Assembly: GCA_026005135.1 (NCBI GenBank)
Contig: BPKM01000002.1
Coordinates: forward strand, 1 to 64,000
DNA length: 64,000 nucleotides
Origin: Leptospiraceae bacterium
GTDB lineage: Bacteria; Spirochaetota; Leptospiria; Leptospirales; Leptonemataceae
Direction of reading: 5' to 3'
Numbering within the stretch: position 1 is the stretch's first letter; the number at the start of each line of letters is the position of its first letter. A program made the position numbers and the translations under genes. The notes under the pieces are model-generated. The model saw nothing but the letters and a program-made list of their open reading frames with translations, was not told the origin of the DNA and ran no database searches. Shown here piece by piece: positions 8,071-17,143 of this stretch.

Positions 8071-9129
8071 TTATCTCTCTTTTCTCTTCATGCCTAATTT
8101 GTCTTTTGGGGAAATGATTTCCGTAATTCTTACACCAAAATTTTCATCAATTACTACAACCTCTCCTCGTGCAACTAATTTTCCATTTACAAGAACATCA
8201 ACATGCTCGCCAGCCTGTTTATCTAATTCTATAATGGAACCTTCTCCCATTTCTAAAATATCTTTTACATATTTTCTTGTTCTACCAAGTTCTACTGTAA
8301 CTGTCATTTGAACATCTAAAAGTAAATCTACATTAGGCGATGCCAATCCCTGTGTAGTCGTACTAATAGAAGGAAATTCAACTTCTTTTACAGGTATTCC
8401 TAAATCTTCTTCCTCTTCTTTTTCCTGAATAGAGACATCTTTTTTGTCTTTTTTTTGTATTAATGTTAATAGACTTTTTGTCATAGAATAAGGAAGAATT
8501 ACTAAAATTTTTGTATCAATCAAACCAGTAATTTCAAAATTATACTGGATTCTGGTATAATAATCTTCTGATAAATCTTTTACAAATTCATTTCCATTTA
8601 GAACATTCATTCCTATTGGTGTAATTGTTTCTCCAATTCTGGCAGAAAAATGAGAAACAAGAGAATATAATAAAATATTTAATCCATCTTTAATCGTGGT
8701 AATTTGTGCTACATCTAATGGCTCGTCAGTAGCATCATCTCCATTTCCCCCCATTAAAACACTGGCAATTTTTTGTGCATCTTTAATGGGAAGGGTAAAA
8801 TATAATTCTCCATTTAAAGAACCACTAATTTTAACCTCAAATATTACATTTTTTCCTTTTAAATCTTTTAAAACTTCATTTTTTGCTCTTAATTCTGCGT
8901 AAGGATTATCAATATTAATATTTAAATTTAAAACAACCTGAATACCCGGAATTCCTTTTATCAAACCCTGTAAAACTTCATCTGCGATTTTTTCTCTTTC
9001 TAATGGAGATAATTCAACCCCCTTTAACTGTGCCTGAGATGATTGCTGTATGGATTCTCCTGTTTCTAAGGAATCTACATTACCGAGCAAAGCATCAATT
9101 TCCTCCTGGGACATATTAGCATCTACCAT
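8071..9129 (-). CDS. fliY: Flagellar motor switch protein FliN/FliY
   Basis: A 352-residue protein of the flagellar C-ring. It opens with MSQEEIDALLGN (residues 6-17), the N-terminal peptide shared by FliM/FliY proteins. It has a CheC-like middle domain (about 50-240) and ends in a SpoA/FliN domain (about 265-345) with VQMTVTVELGRTR, IIELDKQAGEHVDVLVNG and FGVRITEI. The length matches spirochaete FliY. Residues 230-250 are a charged linker. AGGAGG five bases before the ATG at 9129 supports the start. It lies upstream of the SET-domain gene. The symbol is chosen for the three-part layout; many annotations would call it fliN. Confidence 0.88.
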   Translation of the reverse strand: MVDANMSQEEIDALLGNVDSLETGESIQQSSQAQLKGVELSPLEREKIADEVLQGLIKGIPGIQVVLNLNINIDNPYAELRAKNEVLKDLKGKNVIFEVKISGSLNGELYFTLPIKDAQKIASVLMGGNGDDATDEPLDVAQITTIKDGLNILLYSLVSHFSARIGETITPIGMNVLNGNEFVKDLSEDYYTRIQYNFEITGLIDTKILVILPYSMTKSLLTLIQKKDKKDVSIQEKEEEEDLGIPVKEVEFPSISTTTQGLASPNVDLLLDVQMTVTVELGRTRKYVKDILEMGEGSIIELDKQAGEHVDVLVNGKLVARGEVVVIDENFGVRITEIISPKDKLGMKRKER

Positions 9130-9372
9130 AAAAACCTCCTATACATTCTGTATAATTTATTTTTCCTTCATCGTAAATAAAAAAATCTGCAATTATTTTC
9201 CTAAAATTTTATAGTATTCAAAGAGTATATACTTATAAACTATTAACGATAGAATTTATTAGAATTTCAAGTAAAAAATCCAATATAGGAAAAATCTTAT
9301 TTATATTTAATTAGCATTGTAATTTTATAAAAGAAAATAAAAAAATTACAAACAACTATTAAGTATAAAACC

Positions 9373-9838
9373 AATGAGTGCACAGAGAGACAAGGAGGTT
9401 TTCGTTTTTTTTCCCAATATGATTATCTTTATCCCTCTCTATTCTTCTTCGAGTAATCTCCGTGGGTTAGAAAATATAAAAACCACAGAGAACACAGAGG
9501 GATACAGAGGTTTTTTAATTATTTTTTTTATCTTTGTCTCTCCTGCTCCGTACTTCTTCGTTCCAATCTTTGCCGGTTAAAAAAATTAAACCACGAAGGG
9601 CACAGAGAAACACAGAGGTTTTTTTATTTATAAACCATCTCAATTTACTCCATCTCCGTACTTCTCTGTGCCTTTCTCTGTGGCTAAAAAATAATAAACC
9701 ACGGAGGTAACGGAGGGACACAGAGGTTTTTTAAGTTTTATAAATCTTCTCGCTTACTCCTTCTCCATACTTCTCCGTGTCATTCTCAGTGGTTAAAAAA
9801 ACCACTGAGAGCACAGAGCGACACGGAGATTTTTTAAT
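9373..9838. repeat. Tandem array of about 107-bp inverted-repeat units
   Basis: Four full units and one partial unit start near 9373, 9481, 9591, 9698 and 9801. Each has a left arm of the type ACCACGGAG...CACAGAGG followed by T-rich spacer, and a right arm reading CTCCGT...CTCTGTG...GTGG, roughly the reverse complement of the left. Each unit can therefore fold into a long stem. The arms are more GC-rich than the surroundings. The open frames across it on both strands are by-products of the repeat. Similar CACAGAG-type extragenic repeats are known in many environmental bacteria. The flanks (9130-9372 and 9839-10124) are plain AT-rich spacer. Confidence 0.75.
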
Positions 9839-10124
9839 TAGGGTATGCTGAAAAAAATAAATTTGTATAAAACCCCTAAAAAATAGGGATGAAATTTTTC
9901 TATGGGTTCGTTAGAAATAGAATGACTTAAAATTAACTAACATCTGATAGATTATTTTTCTAATTTTTCTTTAAACTTTTTATTTATCAAAAATAAGAAA
10001 CAGAAAATAAAATTTATAATATTATAGACTTAATAATATTTTGTCATTCAAAAACCTGAATTGAGTAAAAAAGTCAATAATTCTCTCTTGACTTATAAAT
10101 ATGGTTTTTTTTATTTTAATTAAC

Positions 10125-11621
10125 ATGTCTGAACATTATAAGGTTCTTGCTAGAAGATATAGGCCACAGCGTTTTCAAGATGTAGTAGAACAAACTCATG
10201 CAATTTCTGCTTTAGAAAATGCAATCAAAGAAAATCGTTTAGGGTCTGCTTATTTATTCTATGGTCCTCGGGGAGTTGGAAAAACTACAATTGCTCGTAT
10301 TCTAGCAAAAAGGGTAAATTGTTTAAATCCTCAAGGAGTAGAACCTTGTAATGAATGTGAATCCTGTAAAGAAATTTTAAATGGCTCTTCTCTTGATGTA
10401 ATTGAAATAGATGCTGCTTCTAATCGTAGAATTGAAGATATAAGAGATTTAAGAGAAAATGTAAAATTTAAACCCATTATTGGTAAAAAAAAGGTCTATA
10501 TTATAGACGAAGTTCACATGTTAACAAAAGAATCATTCAATGCTTTATTAAAAACCTTAGAAGAACCTCCTGAACATGTTTTATTTATTTTAGCAACAAC
10601 CGAAATCAATAAAATTCCAGAAACTATTTTATCCCGATGCCAGATATTTACTTTTAGAAAAGTTCCTATTATTCGACTACAAAAATATTTAGAAGAAATA
10701 GCAAAAAAAGAAAATATACAGGTCGAAAAAGATGCTTTGTTTTTAATTGCTAAAAAAGGTGATGGCTCTGTTCGAGATAGTTTATCTTTTTTTGAACAAA
10801 TTATTTCCTATTGCGATGGTAATATTACAGCAGATAAGGTTAGAGAATTAACAGATAGTTTTTCAATTGATATAATGATTCAGATTACCCATAATTTATT
10901 GAATAATTCTTCTCCTGATGAATTATTAAAACCTATTGTAGATATTTTTAATGATGGTGGTGATTTAGAACGTTTTATCTGGGAATATTTAGAATTTTTA
11001 CGAATTTGTATTTTAATTCATAAAGGTATTAAAGATAAAGATTTATTAGGATTAATAGGCGAAGATATAGAAAAAATTTCAAACCTTGTTCAAAATATTC
11101 CTTTCGAAAAATTATTTACTATTTTTGATGAAATATATCAACTTAAATCCAGATCTTATTTCCTTAGAATTAAAAATACTTACGAAGCAAGAATATTGAT
11201 AGAAGTATCATTATTAAAAATTCACGATAAACTACATAAACCTTCCTTAGATGAAATTATACATGATCTAAATCAGTTAAGTAAATTATTCGAAGGAAAG
11301 GATATAACAGAAGAAAATTTATTTAAACATACTAATACAGAAAATCCTATACAAAATGAATTAAAAAAAAACTTAATTGAAAATACAAATATAAAAACAA
11401 AATCCGAAGTCGAAAAGGAAATAACAGAAAATACTAATCAAGAGAACTCAGAAAAAAATAATACCAAAAACGAATTTTTAAATTTACTAAATAAAGCGAA
11501 ATCAGAAAATAAACAAACGTTTATTCAAAAAGAATTTAATTTAGAAGACGAAATCCAATCAAAATTCTTAGGGACATATATAACCGATGAAAACAAAATT
11601 CCTAAACTACCCAATAATTAA
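10125..11621 (+). CDS. dnaX: DNA polymerase III subunit gamma/tau
   Basis: This is the clamp-loader ATPase of the replisome. The protein starts at MSEHYKVLARRYRPQRF, the normal N-terminus of DnaX; an ATG 24 bases upstream would add eight unusual residues, and neither has a clear ribosome site. It shows the Walker A motif GPRGVGKTT, four zinc-binding Cys (CLNPQG...CNECESC), Walker B IIDEVHML, and the sensor region SRCQIFTFRK. After about residue 360 the sequence becomes low-complexity, Asn/Glu/Lys-rich, as in the tau tail, and lacks an obvious alpha-binding domain. Its end overlaps the DUF192 lipoprotein gene by 35 bases. Confidence 0.93.
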   Translation: MSEHYKVLARRYRPQRFQDVVEQTHAISALENAIKENRLGSAYLFYGPRGVGKTTIARILAKRVNCLNPQGVEPCNECESCKEILNGSSLDVIEIDAASNRRIEDIRDLRENVKFKPIIGKKKVYIIDEVHMLTKESFNALLKTLEEPPEHVLFILATTEINKIPETILSRCQIFTFRKVPIIRLQKYLEEIAKKENIQVEKDALFLIAKKGDGSVRDSLSFFEQIISYCDGNITADKVRELTDSFSIDIMIQITHNLLNNSSPDELLKPIVDIFNDGGDLERFIWEYLEFLRICILIHKGIKDKDLLGLIGEDIEKISNLVQNIPFEKLFTIFDEIYQLKSRSYFLRIKNTYEARILIEVSLLKIHDKLHKPSLDEIIHDLNQLSKLFEGKDITEENLFKHTNTENPIQNELKKNLIENTNIKTKSEVEKEITENTNQENSEKNNTKNEFLNLLNKAKSENKQTFIQKEFNLEDEIQSKFLGTYITDENKIPKLPNN

Positions 11622-12063
11622 TATATTATTTATTATCATTTTGTTGAACCAGTGTAATTTCGGGAATGAAAAATACGAAATTTTTATTGATTCTCATAAA
11701 ATAAAAGTTGAATTAGCAGTTACACAAAAACAAAGACAGAAAGGATTAATGTACAGAGAAACACTTCCAGAAAATGAAGGATTGTTATTTGTTTTTCCAG
11801 AAGAACGAATTCAGAGTTTCTGGATGAAAAATACTCCCATACCTTTAGATGTAGCTTTTTTTGATAGTGATGGATATTTACTCGAAATTCAATCTATGGA
11901 ACCTTATAGTGAAAAAATTCATCAATCATCTGAACCAGCAAAATATGCCTTAGAAATGAATAAAGGTTGGTTTAAAAAAAATAACATTAAAAGATACGCG
12001 AAATTAAAATTATCCAAAGAAGTACAGGAAAAAATAAAAGAATTGTCTAAGAAAGAGAAATAA
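11587..12063 (+). CDS. DUF192 family lipoprotein
   Basis: A 158-residue protein with a lipoprotein signal peptide (hydrophobic stretch ending LLNQC, Cys near residue 23) and a DUF192 domain over the rest. Family motifs seen are QRQKGLMYRETLPENEGLLF, SFWMKNTPIPLDVAFFD and the C-terminal ALEMNKGWF. The function of DUF192 proteins is not established. It begins inside the end of dnaX, so it is likely to be translated from the dnaX transcript by coupling. It should be anchored in the outer or inner membrane, facing the periplasm. Confidence 0.85.
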   Translation: MKTKFLNYPIINILFIIILLNQCNFGNEKYEIFIDSHKIKVELAVTQKQRQKGLMYRETLPENEGLLFVFPEERIQSFWMKNTPIPLDVAFFDSDGYLLEIQSMEPYSEKIHQSSEPAKYALEMNKGWFKKNNIKRYAKLKLSKEVQEKIKELSKKEK

Positions 12064-12090
12064 AAAAATTTTTATAATTCGGGGGAAGAA

Positions 12091-14310
12091 ATGTCTTTCT
12101 TATTAGAAAGAGTTGTATTATTTTTTAATAAAACAAAATTTAATTATAGTTTATTAATAAAGATAATTGTTTTTTTACCTTCTATTACTTTTTCTAAACC
12201 TATTAATCTTACAGAATTACCTGCTTACCTCAAAAAAGGTTTTAACAATTGTAATACGAATTTAAATGAAATAGTTTCTAATGAAGAATGGTTAAAAATA
12301 CCACCTAATAAAAATAATAGACCTATACGAATTCCTAAACTCAATCTAAAAAATTTACCGAAAAGACATTTTATAGAATTTCGTAGTCTACCTAAAGTGG
12401 ATTTTACATTATTATTTTTTATTCCTATATCCGAAGAATACTATAATTCTTTAAAATCTCCGGGTATTTATTTTGAAAGAATTGGAGAAAGCTGGGAAAT
12501 TTTCTGGAATCAACAAATTATTGATAGAAAAATCTCCTATACAGAAAGTCTTACAACCAAAGGTTATATCGTAGAGATTCCTTTAAAATATTTTACTATT
12601 GGAAATAATATATTATGTATTCATTTAATAGGAGATCCAGTTTCGACGCGAACTGGTTTTTACTATGGAAAAGAATATTACATAGACGAATTAAAAAATA
12701 TATTTTATAATAATTTTTATGAATATTTTTTAATCATATTCCTTATAACATTATATATTTCTTTTGGAATCTTTAATATGATTTTTTATATTAATCAAAA
12801 AAATAATAAATATAATCTGTATTTTAGTTTATTTTGTTTATTAATTTCTATTTATATTTTTTCTCGTTCTTCTTTAGTACAATATATTCCTATTTTAAAA
12901 AACCCGGATATTGCTTCTCCTGTAGAATTTATAAGTCTTTATTTATTAATCCCAGTATTCAGTTTATTCTTCTATGATATATTTAAAAATAAAATTTCTT
13001 ATAAACTAAAATTTATTTTTAGAATTGCAGAAATACATGGTTTTATTTTTACTATAATTACATTATTTCCAATTCCTTCGAATGCTTATGGTGGAATTTT
13101 AAGATTATGGCAATTTTCTGCTCCTATTTTTATTTTTATTTTTGCATTACTTATCTTATATTTTACTTATAATGAATTTATAAATTTATATCAAAATCAT
13201 TCTTTTATAAATGCTCTTAGTAAAACTTTAATATTTACAGTTCCGGGAAATTTTTTGATTGGTGTAATATTTATATTTATTTTTGTTATTTTAGATATCT
13301 ATATAAATATAAAAAAAATATCTGCTCCTTCTATTAGTAATTATGGTTTCTTATTTTTCCTTTCGGGAATTTCTTTTCGTATTGCCTATAATATCATTAA
13401 ATTATTAAATCAGCTTAGTATCTCGGAAAATAAATATAAATTCCTGTATAATAATTCTTCAGATATACTAATTCTATTAAATAAAGATTTTTTTATAAAA
13501 GATATAAACCAAAGTTTTGAAAAAATTTTAAACTGGAAAAAAGAAAACTATCTTGGAGTAAATATAGAAAGATTAATTTATTCTTTAGAAAAAACAAGAA
13601 ATCCTATTTTAAAAAATCTTATAGAATATTTAAATAAAGAATTAAAAAAGAATACTTCCATTAGAATAATTATTCCTATAATCAGTAATTCAGATATACC
13701 ATTTAAATATTTTGATGTAGAATTTCGAATTTTATATATTGATCTTTTCGGTGAACCAGAAATTTTAATGAAATGCTCCTTATTACAGAAAAATCCTACC
13801 ATTCAATATCTTATTAAAGAATATCAACGATACGAAATGCCAACAGATTTTATATATATAGAAAGAATTCTTCCTCGTATTACAGAATCAGTTTCAGAAA
13901 TAATAAACGAAATGGAATTAAGTTTAATACGAATTGCATTAAGAGAAATTTTAATTAACGCAATAGAACATGGTAATCTTGGTATATCTAACGAAGAAAA
14001 AACTAATTATCTTTTACAGGGAAATTATGATCAAATTCTTAAAGAAAAACTTAATGATCCAGAAATTCAAAAGAAAAAAATAAGGATAGAATATAAATTA
14101 ACAACAACTGCCATATTTTATAAAATTACTGACGAGGGAGAAGGCTTCGATGTAGAAAAATATTTAAATAAAAAAAATGTAGAAAATGAATCTCTCCATG
14201 GAAGAGGTATTTATATTACAAAAAATGCTTTTGATAAAATCTATTATAATAAAAAAGGAAATTCTGTTTTATTAATTAAATACATAAATAAAAATACTAA
14301 AAATGTCTAA
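12091..14310 (+). CDS. 7TM sensor protein with PAS and anti-sigma-type ATPase domains
   Basis: A 739-residue membrane sensor. The N-terminus has a signal or anchor segment followed by a periplasmic beta-rich domain (about 60-205) like 7TMR-DISM extracellular domains. Seven or so hydrophobic helices cover about 208-440. A PAS domain follows (about 450-570, LYNNSSDILILLNKDFF). The C-terminus (about 590-739) is a HATPase of the RsbW/SpoIIAB type, with N-box EILINAIEHGN, G1 DEGEGFD and G2 GRGIYIT. No dimerisation His box precedes it, so it may act as a Ser/Thr or anti-sigma type kinase rather than a classical histidine kinase. GGGGGAAG precedes the ATG. Confidence 0.78.
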   Translation: MSFLLERVVLFFNKTKFNYSLLIKIIVFLPSITFSKPINLTELPAYLKKGFNNCNTNLNEIVSNEEWLKIPPNKNNRPIRIPKLNLKNLPKRHFIEFRSLPKVDFTLLFFIPISEEYYNSLKSPGIYFERIGESWEIFWNQQIIDRKISYTESLTTKGYIVEIPLKYFTIGNNILCIHLIGDPVSTRTGFYYGKEYYIDELKNIFYNNFYEYFLIIFLITLYISFGIFNMIFYINQKNNKYNLYFSLFCLLISIYIFSRSSLVQYIPILKNPDIASPVEFISLYLLIPVFSLFFYDIFKNKISYKLKFIFRIAEIHGFIFTIITLFPIPSNAYGGILRLWQFSAPIFIFIFALLILYFTYNEFINLYQNHSFINALSKTLIFTVPGNFLIGVIFIFIFVILDIYINIKKISAPSISNYGFLFFLSGISFRIAYNIIKLLNQLSISENKYKFLYNNSSDILILLNKDFFIKDINQSFEKILNWKKENYLGVNIERLIYSLEKTRNPILKNLIEYLNKELKKNTSIRIIIPIISNSDIPFKYFDVEFRILYIDLFGEPEILMKCSLLQKNPTIQYLIKEYQRYEMPTDFIYIERILPRITESVSEIINEMELSLIRIALREILINAIEHGNLGISNEEKTNYLLQGNYDQILKEKLNDPEIQKKKIRIEYKLTTTAIFYKITDEGEGFDVEKYLNKKNVENESLHGRGIYITKNAFDKIYYNKKGNSVLLIKYINKNTKNV

Positions 14311-14432
14311 TTTCCATAAAATTTTTAATCATAACAGAACCTTTTACTTTTTTTTTAGGTCATATAAATTAATAGTGCCAGCAAAAAAATTTATATTATA
14401 TTTATAAAATTAAATAATAAACCGGAGGAAAT

Positions 14433-15020
14433 ATGAATAAAAAAATATTAAGTATACTAATAATTGTATTTTGGAGTGTTGGTTTATGGGCAAACCAATA
14501 TCTTATTGATAAAGCACATACAAAAGTTGGCTTTGAAGTAACACATATGATGATTTCTACAGTAGAAGGACAATTTAAAGAATACGAAGCTAGTTTTGAA
14601 TATGATGAAAAATCCAATATCTTAAAAAATATTATAGCCAAAATAGATGTAAATTCTATTGATACAGAAAATCAAAAAAGAGATAATCATTTAAGAGATT
14701 CTGATTTTTTTGATATTAAAAAATATCCTTATATGGAATTTGTTTCCACACAATCTATTAAAATTAAACCAGGAGAAGAAAAAGAGCTCAAAGGGAAACT
14801 TACCATTAAAGGAATTACAAAAGATATAACCCTAAAAGTAAAATATATTGGTAAGATAAAAGATCCATGGGGAAACGAAAGGATAGGATTCGAAGCAACA
14901 GGCAAAATTAACAGAAAAGATTTTGGTATTACCTGGCAAAAACTATTAGAAACTGGCGGTGTTGTTGTAAGTGATGAAGTTACTATTAAAATACGAGGCG
15001 AAAGTATTCTCGTAAAATAA
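14433..15020 (+). CDS. YceI family periplasmic protein
   Basis: A 195-residue protein with a signal peptide (residues 1-20, ending GLWA) and a full YceI lipocalin-like barrel. Characteristic stretches are YLIDKAHTKVGFEVTHMMIS, the N-terminal half DVNSIDTENQKRDNHLRDSD, FFDIKKYPYMEFVST and the C-terminal RKDFGITWQ. Family members bind isoprenoid-type lipids in the periplasm; the ligand here is not known. GGAGG lies before the ATG. It is followed on the other strand by the tRNA-Arg gene. Confidence 0.92.
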   Translation: MNKKILSILIIVFWSVGLWANQYLIDKAHTKVGFEVTHMMISTVEGQFKEYEASFEYDEKSNILKNIIAKIDVNSIDTENQKRDNHLRDSDFFDIKKYPYMEFVSTQSIKIKPGEEKELKGKLTIKGITKDITLKVKYIGKIKDPWGNERIGFEATGKINRKDFGITWQKLLETGGVVVSDEVTIKIRGESILVK

Positions 15021-15033
15021 TTTAATAAACAAT

Positions 15034-15105
15034 TGCCCCCGACAGGACTCGAACCTGTGCACATGGTTTAGGAAACCAATGCTCTATCCACTGAGCTACG
15101 GGGGC
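15034..15105 (-). tRNA. tRNA-Arg (anticodon CCU)
   Basis: The minus strand folds into a complete cloverleaf of 72 nt. The 7-bp acceptor stem is GCCCCCG/CGGGGGC, the D stem is GCTC/GAGC, and the anticodon arm has loop TTCCTAA, giving anticodon CCU (reads AGG, Arg). The T arm is ACAGG-TTCGAGT-CCTGT. The outermost anticodon-stem pair is a mismatch. CCA is not encoded. Confidence 0.96.
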
Positions 15106-15159
15106 AACCAGATTTACAAATTTTAGTAAAAGCGAATATTGTAAATCATATTTACTTTA

Positions 15160-16420
15160 TTATTCAAAGGCAATCTTAATTTCTCCTCTTTTAGCATCTA
15201 ATATCTTAATCTTCTTCCCTGTTTCTTTTACAACAACAAACATTCGTGGATCATCAGCATAGAATGATAGTGTATCCCTTAATGCAAAAACTCTACCAGG
15301 ATAAATAACTTCCCAGATAATTTCGTTTTGAGATGAGCTAATTTCATTTACATTTTTAACAGCTGTTCTTTCAATTAAATCATCACGAAATATACCTGCT
15401 TTCGCTGGATCAAGTCCAGTAATCTTCATTATGATTTTATTATTTCTTGTTAATTCTGACCATTTATCCTGTAATTTTTGATGAGCAAATTTTACAAAAC
15501 CACCTGGTTTTTTTTCTGGATTTTTGTCACTTCCTACCGCATATCGTTTTACAGATTCCTGTGCTGCCTGTATATCTGTAACACCAATTCCACCTACTGC
15601 CTCTCCACTATATGTACCAATTAATTCTCCCTGTCCCCATAAAGATAAAATATTTATGGTACCACTTGCCTGATAACTTTTAAATTGTGGAGCTGGAGAT
15701 GCCTGTGGTTTGGTTTCTATATTTCCTATAATTAAAACATCTGCACCTGCTTTTACGGCTAAATCTTTTATAGTATCGGATAATTTAGAAGGATCTTCTG
15801 CTACTGCTTCTGAATTTTTTATATACTCTTACAATAGAACCTGGATCCAGTACATCGTATCCTTTGCTGATTAAAATATTTCGTATTTGCGATGCTGCAA
15901 CACCATCACGAGAAGCAAAATCAAAAACTTTTTTTGCATTACCGGGCAAAATATATTCTTCTCGAATTAATACCATCACTTTGGGGTTACCTACCAATTT
16001 TTGCATTAGATTAATCTGATTCTGGATTTCTGCTTTATCTACCTGAAATTTAACAAACAATTTTAACATTTTTACTGTATCTAACATATATTCTTGTTCA
16101 TCTAAAACACGATCATTTTTACATACACCTTGAGCCTGAGAAAAAATTTCATTTGCAATCGATTGACCATCACCTACCTGTGTATAACTTGCTACCTGAT
16201 TACCAATACATTTTTCTATTGCCTTTCTACATGCATCTTCTTTTGCTTTATTTCTGGCAGCAGATACACTTGTAAAAATTGGAGCTTCTCCATATACTGT
16301 AATTTCTCCTTTCAAACATTCTGCATAATAATTAGCACGAACATCAGAAGCATCTCTCTTTTTTTGACCACAATAAATCAAACTTAAAGACAAAAGTGTT
16401 ATAATAATTTTTTTTATCAT
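15160..16420 (-). pseudogene. FlgT/LPP20-like lipoprotein, interrupted by a frameshift
   Basis: The N-terminal part (start 16420) has a lipoprotein signal (LSLIYC) and a domain with ARNKAKEDACRKAIEKCIG like LPP20/FlgT N-terminal modules. It runs out of frame to a TAA at 15785. The natural continuation lies one base over and is open from about 15815 to 15160 (SEAVAEDPSKLSD..., then AGADVLIIGNIETK). Removing one A from the A6 run at 15815-15820 (minus strand) restores a single protein of about 420 residues, reading VYKNSEAVAEDP. Either the sequence has an indel error or the gene is disrupted. It is divergent from the flagellar operon and could have a role at the flagellar base. Confidence 0.7.
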
Positions 16421-16546
16421 TCTTTCCTCCTGTTTAAATTCAAAAAAAATTTTACTATAAAAAGTAAAATGAAATAGAAAAAGTATTTGTCAAGTAATTT
16501 AAAAATGATTCAGGTTTTTTTTTATTCATCCGATGGTATAAATATC

Positions 16547-17122
16547 ATGGTCTCGAATCATATATTAAATGATACTATAATAGAAACATCGATAAATAAA
16601 GTTCAGGAAATCAGTAAAGTATTTAAGGAAGAAATGATGTTATTACAAAAAGCTATTGAAATCGAAAAAGAAAAAGGCAAGGCAATTTTACAGGCAAAAA
16701 CAAAACGATTACAGGAATTAACTCAACGTTCTGATGAACTTTTACACTCTTTAATTGAAGTTGAAAATCAAAGATATACATTAATTGGAGAATTAATTGC
16801 TCAATATAAGGATCGGTTAAATTCTACAAATATCAATTTAACAAATTTTCTTACTGTTATAAAAGAAATAAAAAACGAAACCAAAAATAAACAAAATTTA
16901 TGGGAAAAAACCATAGATGATTTATTAAAAAATTTAAAACATTTTAAAGAATCAGCAGAATCTTTAAAAATCGAAGTAGAAACAAATCAAAAATTATTAA
17001 TAAGAACAAAAAATATTGTCTCTGATATTATAGATAAAATTGAACAGAAAGATAAAACCTACTTAAATCATAAAAAAAATTCTATTTCTTCTAATGCTAT
17101 ACTTGTAAATCAAAGTGTTTAA
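16547..17122 (+). CDS. FlgN-like flagellar chaperone (by position and coiled-coil shape)
   Basis: A helical, coiled-coil protein of about 190 residues, with heptad-rich stretches such as LQELTQRSDELLHSLIEVE and Asn/Lys-rich ends. It lies directly upstream of flgK (21-nt gap), where FlgN, the export chaperone of FlgK and FlgL, is normally encoded. The sequence pattern fits FlgN but is not diagnostic. The start is uncertain: ATG 16547 gives the cleanest coiled-coil protein, while ATG 16505 and a TTG at 16487 are also in frame and none has a good ribosome site. It is first in the flagellar operon on this strand. Confidence 0.6.
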   Translation: MVSNHILNDTIIETSINKVQEISKVFKEEMMLLQKAIEIEKEKGKAILQAKTKRLQELTQRSDELLHSLIEVENQRYTLIGELIAQYKDRLNSTNINLTNFLTVIKEIKNETKNKQNLWEKTIDDLLKNLKHFKESAESLKIEVETNQKLLIRTKNIVSDIIDKIEQKDKTYLNHKKNSISSNAILVNQSV

Positions 17123-17143
17123 AAAATAATTAAGGAGTTCATT

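Noticed and set aside
9374..9721. Open reading frames of 68 codons on both strands in the repeat array
   Set aside because: They follow the repeat units, lack ribosome sites and have no protein-like composition; they are artefacts of the repeats.
9373..9838. CRISPR array
   Set aside because: Unit arms are complementary and diverged, spacers are not unique and no cas gene is near; it is a tandem inverted-repeat array.
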